Below are positions 5,389-5,656 of a stretch of 5,656 bases of DNA, piece by piece. Source of the stretch: Deltaproteobacteria bacterium CG07_land_8_20_14_0_80_60_11 (lineage in GTDB: Bacteria > Desulfobacterota > Desulfobaccia > Desulfobaccales > 0-14-0-80-60-11); assembly GCA_002779455.1 (NCBI GenBank), contig PEWM01000010.1, positions 1-5,656 of the forward strand, read 5' to 3'. The notes beneath the pieces were generated by a model. The model was not told the DNA's origin. It did not search any database and worked only from the letters and a program-made list of their open reading frames with translations. Made by a program: the position numbers and the translations under genes. Position 1 is the stretch's first letter. Each line of letters opens with the position of its first letter.

Positions 5389-5656
5389 CTCAACGGCGCC
5401 GCCATCCGGGATATCGCCGCCGCGGCCAGGATCGCCGAAGGCGCCCTGTACCGGCATTATTCCGGCAAAGACGCCCTGGCCTGGGAGCTGTTCAGTAAAA
5501 ATTATACCGCCTTCGCCCTGGAACTCCACCGCCTCCAGGCCGGTCAGGCGAGCCTACGGGCCAAACTGGTCTTCATCTTTAAGATTTACCAGCGTCTCAC
5601 CCAGAGCCTGACCAGCCTGGCGGAGGTCCTGGTGGCAGCCACCTGGGGGGTTGTGG
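5389..5656 (+). pseudogene. TetR-family transcriptional regulator, 5'-truncated; 3' end outside window
   Basis: From 5395 the frame reads GAAIRDIAAAARIAEGALYR and then HYSGKDALAWELF. This is the second and third helices of a TetR N-terminal HTH plus the start of helix 4, and a helical ligand-domain sequence follows to the edge. TetR proteins normally have about 20-25 residues before this point, forming helix 1. Here an in-frame TGA (5386-5388) stands just upstream, and none of the three frames before it resembles a TetR N terminus. There is no in-frame ATG, GTG or TTG between the stop and the HTH. The ATG at 5381 is in another frame. A deletion, or one combined with a frameshift, has therefore removed the start, unless the assembly is wrong. 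An intact version would probably have repressed the divergent flavoprotein gene and itself. TetR membership is secure; the pseudogene call depends on the sequence being accurate. Confidence 0.7.

Noticed and set aside
5275..5529. 85-codon upstream extension of the flavoprotein frame
   Set aside because: It has no recognisable domain and overlaps the divergent TetR frame. The ATG at 5274 has an excellent ribosome site and starts exactly at the conserved N terminus.
5345..5611. 88-codon plus-strand frame with an ATG at 5345
   Set aside because: It reads Pro/Ser/Arg-rich sequence in the wrong frame over the TetR HTH and has no domain.

Overview
The window looks like chromosomal DNA of a Gram-negative anaerobe. 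A CMP-ulosonate (KdsB-type) cytidylyltransferase implies an LPS or capsule-type envelope. A RACo-type corrinoid activator and an iron-sulfur flavoprotein (Isf-like) suggest strictly anaerobic, corrinoid-dependent metabolism. With the mostly high G+C coding DNA, this fits Desulfobacterota (former Deltaproteobacteria) or a similar lineage. The taxon is inferred from gene content only.

Layout. (1) 1-1237, minus strand: an HpcH/HpaI-family class II aldolase is followed, with a one-base stop/start overlap, by a KdsB-like cytidylyltransferase that runs off the left edge. The pair looks like one operon that may make and CMP-activate a 2-keto-3-deoxy sugar acid. (2) 1238-1755: no intact gene. It holds a compact relic with a promoter, a long imperfect hairpin, a strong ribosome binding site and a 20-codon open frame that ends in an amber codon. 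It looks like the 5' end of a dead insertion sequence. (3) 1756-3786, plus strand: an extended -10 promoter and a large ASKHA/RACo-type reductive activator of corrinoid proteins (N-terminal [2Fe-2S] domain, C-terminal ATPase). (4) 3811-4606, plus strand: a palindrome and possible promoter, then an AT-rich gene for an unrecognised two-helix membrane protein, closed by a strong UUCG-loop terminator. (5) 4619-4642: a REP-like palindrome. (6) 4705-5656: a minus-strand Isf-like flavoprotein, divergent from a TetR-family regulator frame that lacks its start codon and first HTH helix. Between them lie a consensus -10 box and an overlapping palindrome that could be a TetR operator.

How the genes work together: the aldolase and cytidylyltransferase are the only pair whose coupling is directly visible. 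RACo normally re-reduces Co(II) corrinoid to Co(I) for a methyltransferase or the corrinoid iron-sulfur protein, but no partner lies in the window. The flavoprotein and the broken TetR gene form a classic divergent regulator/target layout whose regulator appears damaged. No CRISPR array, tRNA, rRNA or recognised riboswitch was found. No wholly new multi-gene system is convincingly visible. The best candidates for novelty are the aldolase/cytidylyltransferase pair, the IS relic with its embedded control hairpin, and the truncated regulator beside its apparent operator.
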